The notes beneath the pieces were generated by a model. The model did not search any database, had not been told where the DNA came from, and was given only the letters and a program-made list of their open reading frames with translations. From JAVBTR01 sp031556065 (GTDB lineage Bacteria > Bacillota > Clostridia > Christensenellales > Aristaeellaceae), in contig JAVBTR010000054.1 of the NCBI GenBank assembly GCA_031556065.1, positions 62,001 to 126,000 on the forward strand: a stretch of 64,000 nucleotides of DNA, in the 5' to 3' direction. A program made the position numbers and the translations under genes. This document shows positions 33,968 through 42,647 of the stretch, piece after piece (position 1 is the stretch's first letter; each line of letters opens with the position of its first letter).

Positions 33968-34073
33968 AAACCAAACCCCAGGTCGAGAGAGTGAAACGAT
34001 TCTTGACAGCAGCTTGGCTGTATCCATGCCGCTATCAAGGACCGCAACCCTGCCTTTACCTGGGGTTTGGTTT
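33968..34073. repeat. 16-bp perfect inverted repeat around a 74-base structured core
   Basis: AAACCAAACCCCAGGT (33968-33983) is repeated exactly in inverse orientation at 34058-34073. Inside, CTTGACAGC and GCTATCAAG can pair as a second stem. It lies between convergent genes and may be a long bidirectional terminator, a structured RNA or a small mobile-element relic. Confidence 0.6.
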
Positions 34074-34115
34074 ATGATTTCATCAGGTGCTGTGTATCCC
34101 TTATTCTTATTACCC

Positions 34116-35978
34116 TTACCTTACGTAGATTTCAGCCGCTTGCCCACCTTTGCTGCCCGTGTTATTAGCGAAGGTAATCCTTAATTCCACCACATTGCTT
34201 AGCGCAATGGGCAGTACCGCTTTATTTTCCGTATTGGGATCGAAGGTGATAACCGTTTCCACTAAAGCAAGTTCAACGCTTCCATCCGCCATGACAGCTT
34301 CCACGGAAAGCGTTTGTTCCCGTTTTCCCCAAACCTTGTCCGGGTTCAGGGCAATCACCAGCTCCTGCATAGCAAATGCCGTATCGCTTTTCAGGGTTAC
34401 CATGTCCGATGCATTGGCCCCTTCCCAATAGGAGGTGAGTTTGCCATCTACCAAGTTAGACCCATCATAGCTTTGGGTGTAGGAGGTGGCGGTGGCTGTG
34501 AATACCACGCTGGCTTCAACCGTAGTAACCGCAGGCTTTGTGGCCCTAATTGCCCCTCGCCTGTTTTGGGAAACGGTTGTCGCTTCATCGATAAAGGTAA
34601 TGTTTGAACCGATCTTATTGTTCTTGTTAAGCTTGATATCATCAAGAGAAGTGATTCGCTTGCCCAAAATTTCAATATTTTTAAATGTCACATCATCAAT
34701 GGTGTTTTCTTTTGAAAACGCAAAGATACGCCAGGAAGTCTCCACGCCCGAAAGCACCTTAATGTTTTCAAAGGAAACATTGCGAATATTGCCCCGTTCT
34801 TTGGCTTTGGACCATTGAGATTTGGTAGTGGTCAGCTCAATTAAGATCGGCGTGCCATCCCCCAGCCCCATTTGGGCATCCTCCACCACAATGTTTTCAA
34901 ACCGCACATCTTTAATCAGCGCATTGTCGCTGTTGTGAATGGACATCACGGGCTTATGGAAGTTATGCAAAACCGTAATGTTTCTAAAGGTGATATCCTC
35001 CATCACATCCGCCCGGCATTCGTAGCCCACCTCCATGGATTGGGCTAAGTCCGTCCACAGGATGCAATTTTCAAACAGAATACCGCTTACATCTCCGTCG
35101 TAGCCCTTCACCACCAAATTATCATCCCAGCCCCGAACAAAGCAGTTGCTGGCCTTAAGATTCCGGCAGCTTTGGGTGGTAATTCCATCGGAATTGGAAC
35201 AGGCAGCTACAATGTTCACCCAATCGATGGTCACATTTTCACAGCGGTAAGTGTTCAGATTCCAGGCGGAGGCATTTAAAAGGGTAACGCCTTCAATGCG
35301 CACGTTTTCACAATCCACAAAATCCAGGGGAACAACGGTATCCACCCAGCGTTTGTATTGGCTGCCATCGATCATACCGCGACCTACAATGGCAATATCC
35401 TTCGCATTTGCTGCATGCACCGCACCCCGCAACACTGCACCCCCCGCCAGATAAAGGGTCTGGCCAGATTCTAAATTAATAACCCCTGCGTTATGCACCC
35501 CCGGACCAAAGTAAAGCACGCTGGGATCGTTGACATCGGGAATGTCTGTTTCCAGGGGCGATGCAAACAGATGCAGTGCAGTGGTGTAATCCCCATTGAT
35601 TTCGACTGTGTAAGCACCTGCCCTATCCAACACGAAAGAAACCCTATTACCTTTCACAATTGCGCTAATGTTTTCGCTTAAAGGCCGTACGATAGCACTG
35701 TTCACTTCATCGGGATACAAAAGGGTTACCGAAACCGAACCATCCATAGAAAACAACGCCACAGGGGTGGATGAGCTCCTGGGGCGGGATTCCCATCTGC
35801 GCTGGTGGGTAACCTGCGCATCGGTGACAGTGAGTTCAACCCCTTCGATGAACACCTGCACCTTATCACTCTGCTTTAGATTAATGGGCTGCTGGTGCAA
35901 CTGAACACCTCCCGCCAAAGCTAAAATAGGCAAACAAACGAGAATCGCCATAAGCAGCATCGCTAGCCTTTTCTTCAT
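34116..35978 (-). CDS. Secreted beta-helix glycoside hydrolase (GH28/GH49-like) with C-terminal carbohydrate-binding-type domain
   Basis: A 620-residue protein with a signal peptide (MKKRLAMLLMAILVCLPILALAG), a beta-sandwich-like N-terminal part, a right-handed parallel beta-helix from about residue 150 to 470, and a C-terminal discoidin/CBM-like domain. Helix signatures are YFGPGVHNAG, GGAVLRGAVH and GRGMIDGSQ. The candidate catalytic acids are in NSDGITT and WDDNLVVKG, matching the NTD and DD motifs of clan GH-N; the GH28 histidine motif was not seen. Substrate therefore uncertain (pectic or alpha-glucan). Its ATG shares a base with the stop of the GH65 gene, so it is in the same operon. 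Confidence 0.75.
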   Translation of the reverse strand: MKKRLAMLLMAILVCLPILALAGGVQLHQQPINLKQSDKVQVFIEGVELTVTDAQVTHQRRWESRPRSSSTPVALFSMDGSVSVTLLYPDEVNSAIVRPLSENISAIVKGNRVSFVLDRAGAYTVEINGDYTTALHLFASPLETDIPDVNDPSVLYFGPGVHNAGVINLESGQTLYLAGGAVLRGAVHAANAKDIAIVGRGMIDGSQYKRWVDTVVPLDFVDCENVRIEGVTLLNASAWNLNTYRCENVTIDWVNIVAACSNSDGITTQSCRNLKASNCFVRGWDDNLVVKGYDGDVSGILFENCILWTDLAQSMEVGYECRADVMEDITFRNITVLHNFHKPVMSIHNSDNALIKDVRFENIVVEDAQMGLGDGTPILIELTTTKSQWSKAKERGNIRNVSFENIKVLSGVETSWRIFAFSKENTIDDVTFKNIEILGKRITSLDDIKLNKNNKIGSNITFIDEATTVSQNRRGAIRATKPAVTTVEASVVFTATATSYTQSYDGSNLVDGKLTSYWEGANASDMVTLKSDTAFAMQELVIALNPDKVWGKREQTLSVEAVMADGSVELALVETVITFDPNTENKAVLPIALSNVVELRITFANNTGSKGGQAAEIYVR

Positions 35979-38146
35979 TATGCACCCACCTCCATTTGTT
36001 GGCCATACAAAACGACAGTTAGCTTATCTCCTTCCAAAAGGGTCAGCCTCACATTCTCTGAGGTTACGTAAACTTCTACCCGTCTGCCAAACAGCGTGAG
36101 CTTCAGCTTCAGGCTGGTCCAGCTTTCCGGCAGCTTGGGTGCCATTTCGATATGGCCTCTATCGGTTTTAAGCCCTAAGAACCCATACACAATGCTCACC
36201 CATGCCGCCGCCAGAGAGGTGGTGTGAAGGCCTTCTGTGGTATTGTTGTTGTAGTTATCCAAATCCAGGCGGGTGGCGAAACCGAAGAAACGATAAGCAT
36301 CTTGGCTAAGTCCAAGCCATGAAGCCACCACCGAATGAATGGACGGCGAAAGAGAGCTTTCGTGAATGCAGCGGGATTCATAATAATCGTAATTGGCGCG
36401 AATCTCTTCCAAAGTGAAATCCGAAGGATGCAAGAATATGGCCATTAATATATCCGGCTGCTTGATCATATCGGTGCGGTAAATGCGGTCATAGCTCCAA
36501 TGGTGGTAAAGGGGAAATTCGTTTTGAGGGATGCTGTGAATATCCAAATGAGGCAGGCTGAAATAACCCTCATGCTGAGGAAATACGTTATCCTCGCGCT
36601 TTTCAAGTATCATATGCTCCGCGCAACACTTGAAGTTTTCAAGCTCCTCATGGCTGACAGCTAACCGTTTCTTTACTTCCGGTGCGCTTTCAAGCACCTT
36701 TACAGCCGCCTCTAATGCCTTTTTACCCATGAAATTGGTATAGAAATTGTTGTTGACCATCATGTGGAATTCATCCGGCCCCATGACGCCGTAATAGCCA
36801 AAGCCGGTTTTGTCCTGATTCCAATTCCCTCGGGAAATACAATAGCGGGCGATTTCCACCAGCATTTGCGCGCCCTCATTATGAAGAAACGCGGTATCTC
36901 CCGTCAAGTGGTAATAATATTCAATAGCATAGGCCACCGATGTGGAGGGCTGCATTTGCAAGCTGGCGTGCTGCCATAGGTTACAAGCCTCGTTGCCGTT
37001 TAATGTGGCAATGGGATAGCATGCGCCTTTCAAATCCAGCTGCTCTGCCCTTTTAATGGCTTGAGGCAAGGTTTGGTAGCGGTACATGAGCAGATTCTTG
37101 GCCGCCTTGGGATCCGTTAACAAATAAGGCGCCAAACAATAGGTTTCCGTATCCCAAAAGGCATGGCCGTTGTAAGCTTCCCCTGTAAGGCCTTTGGCGC
37201 CAATGTTGCTTCCAGGGATGGCCCCACGGTAAGTCTGGTGCAATTGGAACAGGCAAAAACGAATACCCTGGCGGTTCATTGGATCCCCGCCGATCTCCAC
37301 ATCGTTTTCCTGCCAGAAATGAGCATAATGGTCTGTGTTTTCCGCTTTCAGCGTTTCAAACGCTGGCGCTTCCTGTGCAGCCCTGAGGGCCTGCGCCGCT
37401 GTGGCATCCCGTAAAACAGCGATGACTTTATCGATCACTACCGTTTCCCCGGGCTTTAGTGAAAGGGAAAGTACCGTGCCCATCCGGTGGGTCTGTTCTT
37501 TAAATGCTTCCTCGCCATCCATGGAAAGCTTATACCCATAGGAAACCCTTTGGCCGGTGGTAGTGGTTTTAAGGGTCATGGCCCCTTGACGCTTTTCTAC
37601 GGCCTGCCATTGGCAGCGCCCGGTATTTTGATGCTTGATGGTGCCGTCGATGCCCAGGGTAAGCTTTATTTCCATAGGCGCATCAGCGGTCAAGGTCATG
37701 CGCTGGGCAGCTAAATGGTTATGCGCCATGGAAACAAGGCGTTCAAAAAGGATATTCACTCTTCCATTTTTGCAGCCATATACGGTTTCCCGGCGCAAAA
37801 GACCCTTTTCCATATCCAGGGTTCTTGAAAAGTGCTCTGCCTTGGGCGATTGCAAATCCATATCCGTCTTAAACAAATCGGCACAAGTGACCATGTAATG
37901 GGTCTGCTTCACGATGCCCTTATAGCCGCCGGGACCTTCTTCCCCATCCAGCTCATAAACACCATTTAAATAGGTACCACGGAGGCTTTTTTCGCCCATG
38001 CCCTCTTCGATATAGCCCCGAACACCCATGTACTCGTTAGCCAGTGCAAAGACGCTTTCAGCCACAAGGCTATGGGCAGGATCGAACCCCTCTTCCGCCA
38101 CGGTAAAATCCCCAGGCTTGAAGTAAACATCCGCAATCTTAGGCAT
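35978..38146 (-). CDS. GH65 family glycoside phosphorylase/hydrolase
   Basis: A 722-residue cytosolic enzyme of family GH65, which mostly cleaves alpha-glucosyl disaccharides with phosphate to give beta-glucose 1-phosphate. ALANEYMGVRGYIEEG near the N-terminus, GHAFWDTETYCLAPY, and the catalytic acid Glu near residue 459 in MGPDEFHMMVNNNFYTN are typical. TTEGLHTTSLAAAW lies near the C-terminal part of the barrel. No signal peptide. AGGAG precedes the ATG, 9 bases past the upstream permease. The disaccharide (kojibiose, nigerose, trehalose, maltose or other) is not decided. Confidence 0.92.
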   Translation of the reverse strand: MPKIADVYFKPGDFTVAEEGFDPAHSLVAESVFALANEYMGVRGYIEEGMGEKSLRGTYLNGVYELDGEEGPGGYKGIVKQTHYMVTCADLFKTDMDLQSPKAEHFSRTLDMEKGLLRRETVYGCKNGRVNILFERLVSMAHNHLAAQRMTLTADAPMEIKLTLGIDGTIKHQNTGRCQWQAVEKRQGAMTLKTTTTGQRVSYGYKLSMDGEEAFKEQTHRMGTVLSLSLKPGETVVIDKVIAVLRDATAAQALRAAQEAPAFETLKAENTDHYAHFWQENDVEIGGDPMNRQGIRFCLFQLHQTYRGAIPGSNIGAKGLTGEAYNGHAFWDTETYCLAPYLLTDPKAAKNLLMYRYQTLPQAIKRAEQLDLKGACYPIATLNGNEACNLWQHASLQMQPSTSVAYAIEYYYHLTGDTAFLHNEGAQMLVEIARYCISRGNWNQDKTGFGYYGVMGPDEFHMMVNNNFYTNFMGKKALEAAVKVLESAPEVKKRLAVSHEELENFKCCAEHMILEKREDNVFPQHEGYFSLPHLDIHSIPQNEFPLYHHWSYDRIYRTDMIKQPDILMAIFLHPSDFTLEEIRANYDYYESRCIHESSLSPSIHSVVASWLGLSQDAYRFFGFATRLDLDNYNNNTTEGLHTTSLAAAWVSIVYGFLGLKTDRGHIEMAPKLPESWTSLKLKLTLFGRRVEVYVTSENVRLTLLEGDKLTVVLYGQQMEVGA

Positions 38147-38155
38147 ACATTTCTC

Positions 38156-39067
38156 CTATCCTTTGATGCCGGCGGACATAACATTTTGGGTAATTTGCCG
38201 CTGGAACAAAATGAAAATGATAATCGGCGGAATGATCGAAAACACAATAGCGCGAATGATATCGATGGTATTGACACGAAGGGAGGTACGATAAGCAAAC
38301 AAGCGCACCATAACCGTTTCAAGCTTGGTATTGTTAAGCACCAGGTAAGGCAAAAGGAAGTCCGACCAGGAGGCCGTTACAGCATAAATGATGATAACAA
38401 TATTAATCGGCATTGAAAGGGGCATCACGATTTTAAAAAACAAAGAAAAGTCGTTGCAGCCATCCAGCCGCGCCGCTTCCAAAAGGGAATCGGGCATATC
38501 GTCGTAAAAGCTTTTAAACAGAATTACATAAAACGCGTTTGCCCCAATGCACAGCCACAGGGGCAAAAAGGTTTTGGTAAGCCCCAGGTTAGTCAGGTTA
38601 ATAAATAATGGTACAAGGGATGTGGTAGCAGGGAGCATCAAGGACAGCATGATCAGCCCATGCACCAGCTTGTAGCCATGTGGCTTTAGCCGGGATAAGC
38701 CATAAGCCAGCAAGCCATTGAATATCAGTGCTGAAACCACAGAGCCTATCACCACATAAAAGCTGTTTAAGTAGTAGTTGAAAAACTTCATTTGCTTCCA
38801 GGTTTCAACATACCCATCGAAGCTGAACACGTCTGGGAAAAGCTGGAAGACAAACTGTCCTTTACCGATTTTAATGCCGTTGTTAAATTCCTTAATATCC
38901 TTAAATCCAGTGCAAATGACCCATACCAGGGGCATCACGCAAAGGAGCAGGATCACTAAGCAAACAGCGAACATCAAGGTATAGCCCAATTTAACAGAGG
39001 GCTTTGTTAAATCGTATGCGCGGACTGCGCCATCGTTCTTTTCCCGGAGTTTGCGAAAACCCGCCAT
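38156..39067 (-). CDS. Carbohydrate ABC transporter permease, MalG type
   Basis: A 303-residue CUT1 permease with about six membrane helices. The EAA loop that meets the ATPase reads DSLLEAARLDGCNDFSLF. AGGAGCGG precedes the ATG. It sits between the MalF-type permease and the GH65 gene in one operon, so the imported sugar is probably the GH65 substrate. No ATPase gene is present in the operon. Confidence 0.92.
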   Translation of the reverse strand: MAGFRKLREKNDGAVRAYDLTKPSVKLGYTLMFAVCLVILLLCVMPLVWVICTGFKDIKEFNNGIKIGKGQFVFQLFPDVFSFDGYVETWKQMKFFNYYLNSFYVVIGSVVSALIFNGLLAYGLSRLKPHGYKLVHGLIMLSLMLPATTSLVPLFINLTNLGLTKTFLPLWLCIGANAFYVILFKSFYDDMPDSLLEAARLDGCNDFSLFFKIVMPLSMPINIVIIIYAVTASWSDFLLPYLVLNNTKLETVMVRLFAYRTSLRVNTIDIIRAIVFSIIPPIIIFILFQRQITQNVMSAGIKG

Positions 39068-39082
39068 ATGAACCGCTCCTTT

Positions 39083-39961
39083 CTAGATATCTTTTGGCTT
39101 GTTCACCTTGTTATAGAACAAGGTCAATGCAATGAGGATCAGTGAAACAATCACCGACAAAGCGGATGCGCGGCCATAATCAAACTTATCAAAGGCGAAG
39201 CGGTACACCAACTGCATAATGGAAATGGATGCGTTGTTGGGGCCGCCATTGGTCATGACCATAGGCTCGTAAAGGATTTGGAAAACCGCAATGATCTGCA
39301 AAATCAGCAGGGTTCGGCCAAGATTGTAAATATTGGGCAGCGTAATATGCTGGATACGCTGGCGCACATTCGCACCATCGATAATGGCGGCTTCAAAAAG
39401 CTCCGGGTTAATCCCCTGTAAGCCCGCCAGATAGATCAGTGCCGTGGAGCCCGCGCCTTTCCATGTCATGGTTACAACAATCATGGGAATGACAAGGGTT
39501 GAATTGCTTAACCAGTTGTTGCCCGGCAGCCCCAAAGAGTTCAGAAGCATGTTCAGGCCCCCGGAATTGCCCGCCATAAATAAAAACCGCCAAAGGAACA
39601 CCGTAGCCAGCCCCGGCACGATGTTCGGCAGATAAATTGCCACACGAAACAGGGATTTTCCATAAGTCATTTCATTAATCAAAATAGCCATTACAATAGG
39701 CACTAAAAAGCCAATTACAAGAGACCAGAAGGTATATTTAAACGTGTTGATAAGGGCTGGCAAAAAATCGGGATGTTTGGCAACATAGATGAAGTTATCA
39801 AATCCCACAAATTGCACTGTTCTGGTGCCTTGGGTTTCATAAAGGGCCAAGCGTATAGATTGCACCAGCGGCACCCATACAAAAAATGCGAAAAGGATAA
39901 CACCGGGCAGCATAATAAGCCAAGCGATCAAGTCTCTTTTTAACCGTGCGGAAGAGGTCAT
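39083..39961 (-). CDS. Carbohydrate ABC transporter permease, MalF type
   Basis: A 292-residue CUT1 permease, first helix LPGVILFAFFVWVPLVQSI, EAA loop INPELFEAAIIDGANVRQRI. GGAGGG is six bases from the ATG. It forms the channel with the permease 15 bases downstream and follows the binding-protein gene. Confidence 0.92.
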   Translation of the reverse strand: MTSSARLKRDLIAWLIMLPGVILFAFFVWVPLVQSIRLALYETQGTRTVQFVGFDNFIYVAKHPDFLPALINTFKYTFWSLVIGFLVPIVMAILINEMTYGKSLFRVAIYLPNIVPGLATVFLWRFLFMAGNSGGLNMLLNSLGLPGNNWLSNSTLVIPMIVVTMTWKGAGSTALIYLAGLQGINPELFEAAIIDGANVRQRIQHITLPNIYNLGRTLLILQIIAVFQILYEPMVMTNGGPNNASISIMQLVYRFAFDKFDYGRASALSVIVSLILIALTLFYNKVNKPKDI

Positions 39962-40034
39962 CTTAAACCCTCCTTATAGTTGAAAAGCGGGAGAGCCGTA
40001 TATCGACTCCCCCGCATATGGGGCGTAAGAAATC

Positions 40035-41399
40035 TTACTTATTGATGCTGGCGTCCAAGATGTCTTGGAAGTTCGCCTGAGCGATATCAAGCAGCGCCTG
40101 GATATCAGCGTCGGCATCGGTCAGAACAGCCTGGAGCACTTTGGTCAGTTCCGCATACATATCCTGGGTAGCAGCGGGTTCTTCCAGCTTGAGGTTATTG
40201 GGAGCGGACACAGCGTCAAAGTAACCAGCGACCTGCGCGGGATCCACATTGGCGTATTCGTCCAGCACAGCCTGCTTCTGGGCAGCCAGTTCCGCATCGC
40301 TCCATACAGGGAAATCGCGGATAACAGCAATACCATTGTCTACACGGTACTGAGCATCAGCCTTGAGGCCGGCGATAACAGCGTCGTTCAGAACGGGAGC
40401 CTTGCCCATGACTTCCAGGTAATCCAGCGCGGCGTTGACTTCATCATCAGTTGCGTTAGCAGCAAACATGTAGCAGGTACCGCCGGAGAGGCTGTGTGCT
40501 TCGGTGCCAGCAGGAATGCCGAAGATAAGGGTGGATTCGGTGGCTAAGCCATTGGAAGCAAGCTGGCTCACGCCGTCGTTGGCGCCAATGTACATTGCAG
40601 CAGAACCGGTAGCAACGTTGGTCCAGCCGGTTCCCCAGTTTTCACTGGTGGGATCGGACGTGAGAATGTCATACTTCCACTTCATGTCGCGAACCATTTC
40701 CATAGCAGCCTTGACTTCTGCGCTGTTAAGGTTGGCCGTCCACTTGCCATCGGCATCCTGGGATTCGAGGATCGCGCCGAAGGTCCAAGCGATGTTGGAG
40801 AAGTGCCAGCCGCCTGCATTGTCCTGTGCCAAGAGGCAAAGGCCAGCAGCGCCGGTTTCTTCCTTAATCTTCACGGAAGCTTCGATCAGTTCAGTCCAGG
40901 TCTTGGGTGCAATAACCACATCATTTTCGTCAACCAAGCCGGCTTCACGGAACAATTCCGCATTGGCAACTACGCCCAGAGCGTAAGCATCACGCGGCAT
41001 GCCGTACACGCGGCCGTCTTTGGTCAGCAGTTCGCGGATAGAGGGGTTCATTTTATCCAGCCAGCCGCGGGCTTCCAGCAGATCCGTAACGTCTCTTACA
41101 AAGCCGCCGGCGATCAGCTTCTGGGGTTCAGTGAACCAAGGCTGGAAGATAGTGGGGGTCTGGCCCGCTTCGGCCATGGGTACGAAGGTATCCAGTGCAT
41201 ACTCGTAATTGGCTCTATCGATCACAACATCGGGGTGAGTTGCTTCAAATGCGGGGATGTAGTAATCTTCGTGGGTTGCGATTGCATCCGGTTCGGTGTC
41301 AGCAGGGTAGATGCCCAGCTTCAGGGTGGTGGCCGCCAGCGCGGAAGTAGCGCCTAAGCACAGTGTCAGAGCGAGAACGATGGCTAACAGTTTTTTCAT
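40035..41399 (-). CDS. ABC transporter sugar-binding protein of the GH65 operon
   Basis: A 454-residue extracellular binding protein of family 1. The signal peptide MKKLLAIVLALTLCLGATSALA is cut by signal peptidase I, with no lipobox. The mature part opens ATTLKLGIYPADTEPD, and the LTKDGRVYGMPRDAYALGVV segment is typical of sugar-binding members. It leads an operon with two permeases, GH65 and the beta-helix hydrolase, behind a strong promoter next to a LacI-type operator. AAGGAGGG lies nine bases from the ATG. Confidence 0.93.
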   Translation of the reverse strand: MKKLLAIVLALTLCLGATSALAATTLKLGIYPADTEPDAIATHEDYYIPAFEATHPDVVIDRANYEYALDTFVPMAEAGQTPTIFQPWFTEPQKLIAGGFVRDVTDLLEARGWLDKMNPSIRELLTKDGRVYGMPRDAYALGVVANAELFREAGLVDENDVVIAPKTWTELIEASVKIKEETGAAGLCLLAQDNAGGWHFSNIAWTFGAILESQDADGKWTANLNSAEVKAAMEMVRDMKWKYDILTSDPTSENWGTGWTNVATGSAAMYIGANDGVSQLASNGLATESTLIFGIPAGTEAHSLSGGTCYMFAANATDDEVNAALDYLEVMGKAPVLNDAVIAGLKADAQYRVDNGIAVIRDFPVWSDAELAAQKQAVLDEYANVDPAQVAGYFDAVSAPNNLKLEEPAATQDMYAELTKVLQAVLTDADADIQALLDIAQANFQDILDASINK

Positions 41400-41472
41400 G
41401 AGATTTAACCCTCCTTATAAATTTGGAAGCGCCATGTTGTATTTGGTTGAGTTTTACGTTCAACTTGGCATG

Positions 41473-41501
41473 AGTATAGCATAGTCATTTCTATGTGTCA
41501 A
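41473..41501 (-). promoter_or_regulatory. Promoter of the GH65/ABC operon
   Basis: On the minus strand TTGACA (41496-41501), exactly 17 bases and TATACT (41473-41478): an excellent vegetative promoter, about 75 bases before the binding-protein start. Confidence 0.88.
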
Positions 41502-41504
41502 TAG

Positions 41505-41520
41505 GGTTTTACGCAAAACC
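41505..41520. promoter_or_regulatory. LacI-type operator
   Basis: GGTTTTACGCAAAACC is an imperfect palindrome with the central CG typical of LacI-family operators, lying four bases upstream of the -35 box of the binding-protein promoter and before the divergent LacI gene. A second GTTTTACG half-site follows at 41451-41458, downstream of that promoter, so two bound dimers could loop the DNA. Confidence 0.6.
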
Positions 41521-41627
41521 GACAAAAACTTTTATATTTTTTTGACAGACACTTTTCAAACCCATTACCGGTGTGCTATAATGCATTAACAACAAATGAT
41601 AAACCAAAGAAGGGGGGGCGTGCAGCC

Positions 41628-42647
41628 TTGGCAACCATTAAAGACGTGGCGCGTATCACAGGGGTATCCGCGACCACCGTTTCCAATGTGATTCATGGCA
41701 ACGCCAACCGGGTATCCCCGGAAATGGTAGAAAAAATTCAAAACGCCATACGCGAGCTGAATTATGTGCCCAATATGTCCGCGCGGGCACTGAAAAGCAG
41801 CGCGTCAAAAATCATCGCGGTTATTAATCACCTCGTTCCCTTACAAAGCGGCGGCTTTTTTCAAGACCCGTTCCATGGGGCGCTGCTGGCAGGCATAGAA
41901 CGAACGCTGCGCAAAAGCGGCTACTACCTAATGACTCGTACCATCGACACCGTACCGGAACTGCTGTCGCTGTTAAACAATTGGTCCATCGACGGGCTAA
42001 TTTTAACAGGCATCTTCCCCAGCCAGTTTTACCAAAGTCTATTAGAACAAAAGATTCCCTTTCTTTTGATTGACAGCTATATTAACGACGACAGCGTTTT
42101 ACAGATACGCTTAGAAGACGAGCAGGGCGGCTATATTGCTGCAAAGTATTTATTGGAAAAAGGGCACCGGAAGATTTTATTTTTAGGGCCGCCCATTCAT
42201 GAAGGCGGCGTTATTCACAGACGTTTTCTGGGGTTTGAAAAAGCAATGGCAGAATACGGCCTTAAGGTAAGCAAGAAAAACGTATATCAACGTGAAATCG
42301 GTATCGATGAAAACATCAGCCTTGGACGTGAATTAGCCAAGCGGAAGGACTTTACCGCCGCTTTCGCCACAGCCGATATTCTTGCCGCAGGCGTCATATC
42401 CGGCCTGCAAGAATGCGGACGGCACGTTCCTGAGGATATTTCCATTATCGGGTTCGACGATTTAAACATTGCCCGCATCACCAGCCCACCGCTGACCACC
42501 GTGCATCAGGATGTGGTTAAGCGCGGCGCTACCGCTGCGGCCATGCTGGTTTCCCAGATCACTTCCCCCGATGAGCAGCCCAAGCGGGTTGTCATGCCCA
42601 TCAGCATTGTGGAACGCGCAAGCGTAAAGGAGATTCAGTTAACATGA
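41628..42647 (+). CDS. LacI family transcriptional regulator
   Basis: A 339-residue repressor: N-terminal helix-turn-helix and hinge (IKDVARITGVSATTVSNVIH, then NYVPNMSARALKSS) and a periplasmic-binding-like effector domain. It probably starts at TTG (41628), giving MATIKDVA, with AAGAAGGGGGGG upstream; the GTG at 41571 overlaps a TATAAT box (41577-41582) and is unlikely. It diverges from the binding-protein operon and overlaps the downstream GH65 gene by ATGA, so it likely represses both operons until a disaccharide or sugar phosphate binds. Confidence 0.92.
   Translation: MATIKDVARITGVSATTVSNVIHGNANRVSPEMVEKIQNAIRELNYVPNMSARALKSSASKIIAVINHLVPLQSGGFFQDPFHGALLAGIERTLRKSGYYLMTRTIDTVPELLSLLNNWSIDGLILTGIFPSQFYQSLLEQKIPFLLIDSYINDDSVLQIRLEDEQGGYIAAKYLLEKGHRKILFLGPPIHEGGVIHRRFLGFEKAMAEYGLKVSKKNVYQREIGIDENISLGRELAKRKDFTAAFATADILAAGVISGLQECGRHVPEDISIIGFDDLNIARITSPPLTTVHQDVVKRGATAAAMLVSQITSPDEQPKRVVMPISIVERASVKEIQLT

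Noticed and set aside
41571..41627. GTG at 41571 as start of the LacI gene
   Set aside because: It directly abuts the TATAAT at 41577-41582, lacks a ribosome-binding site, and family proteins begin at the ATIKDVA segment.
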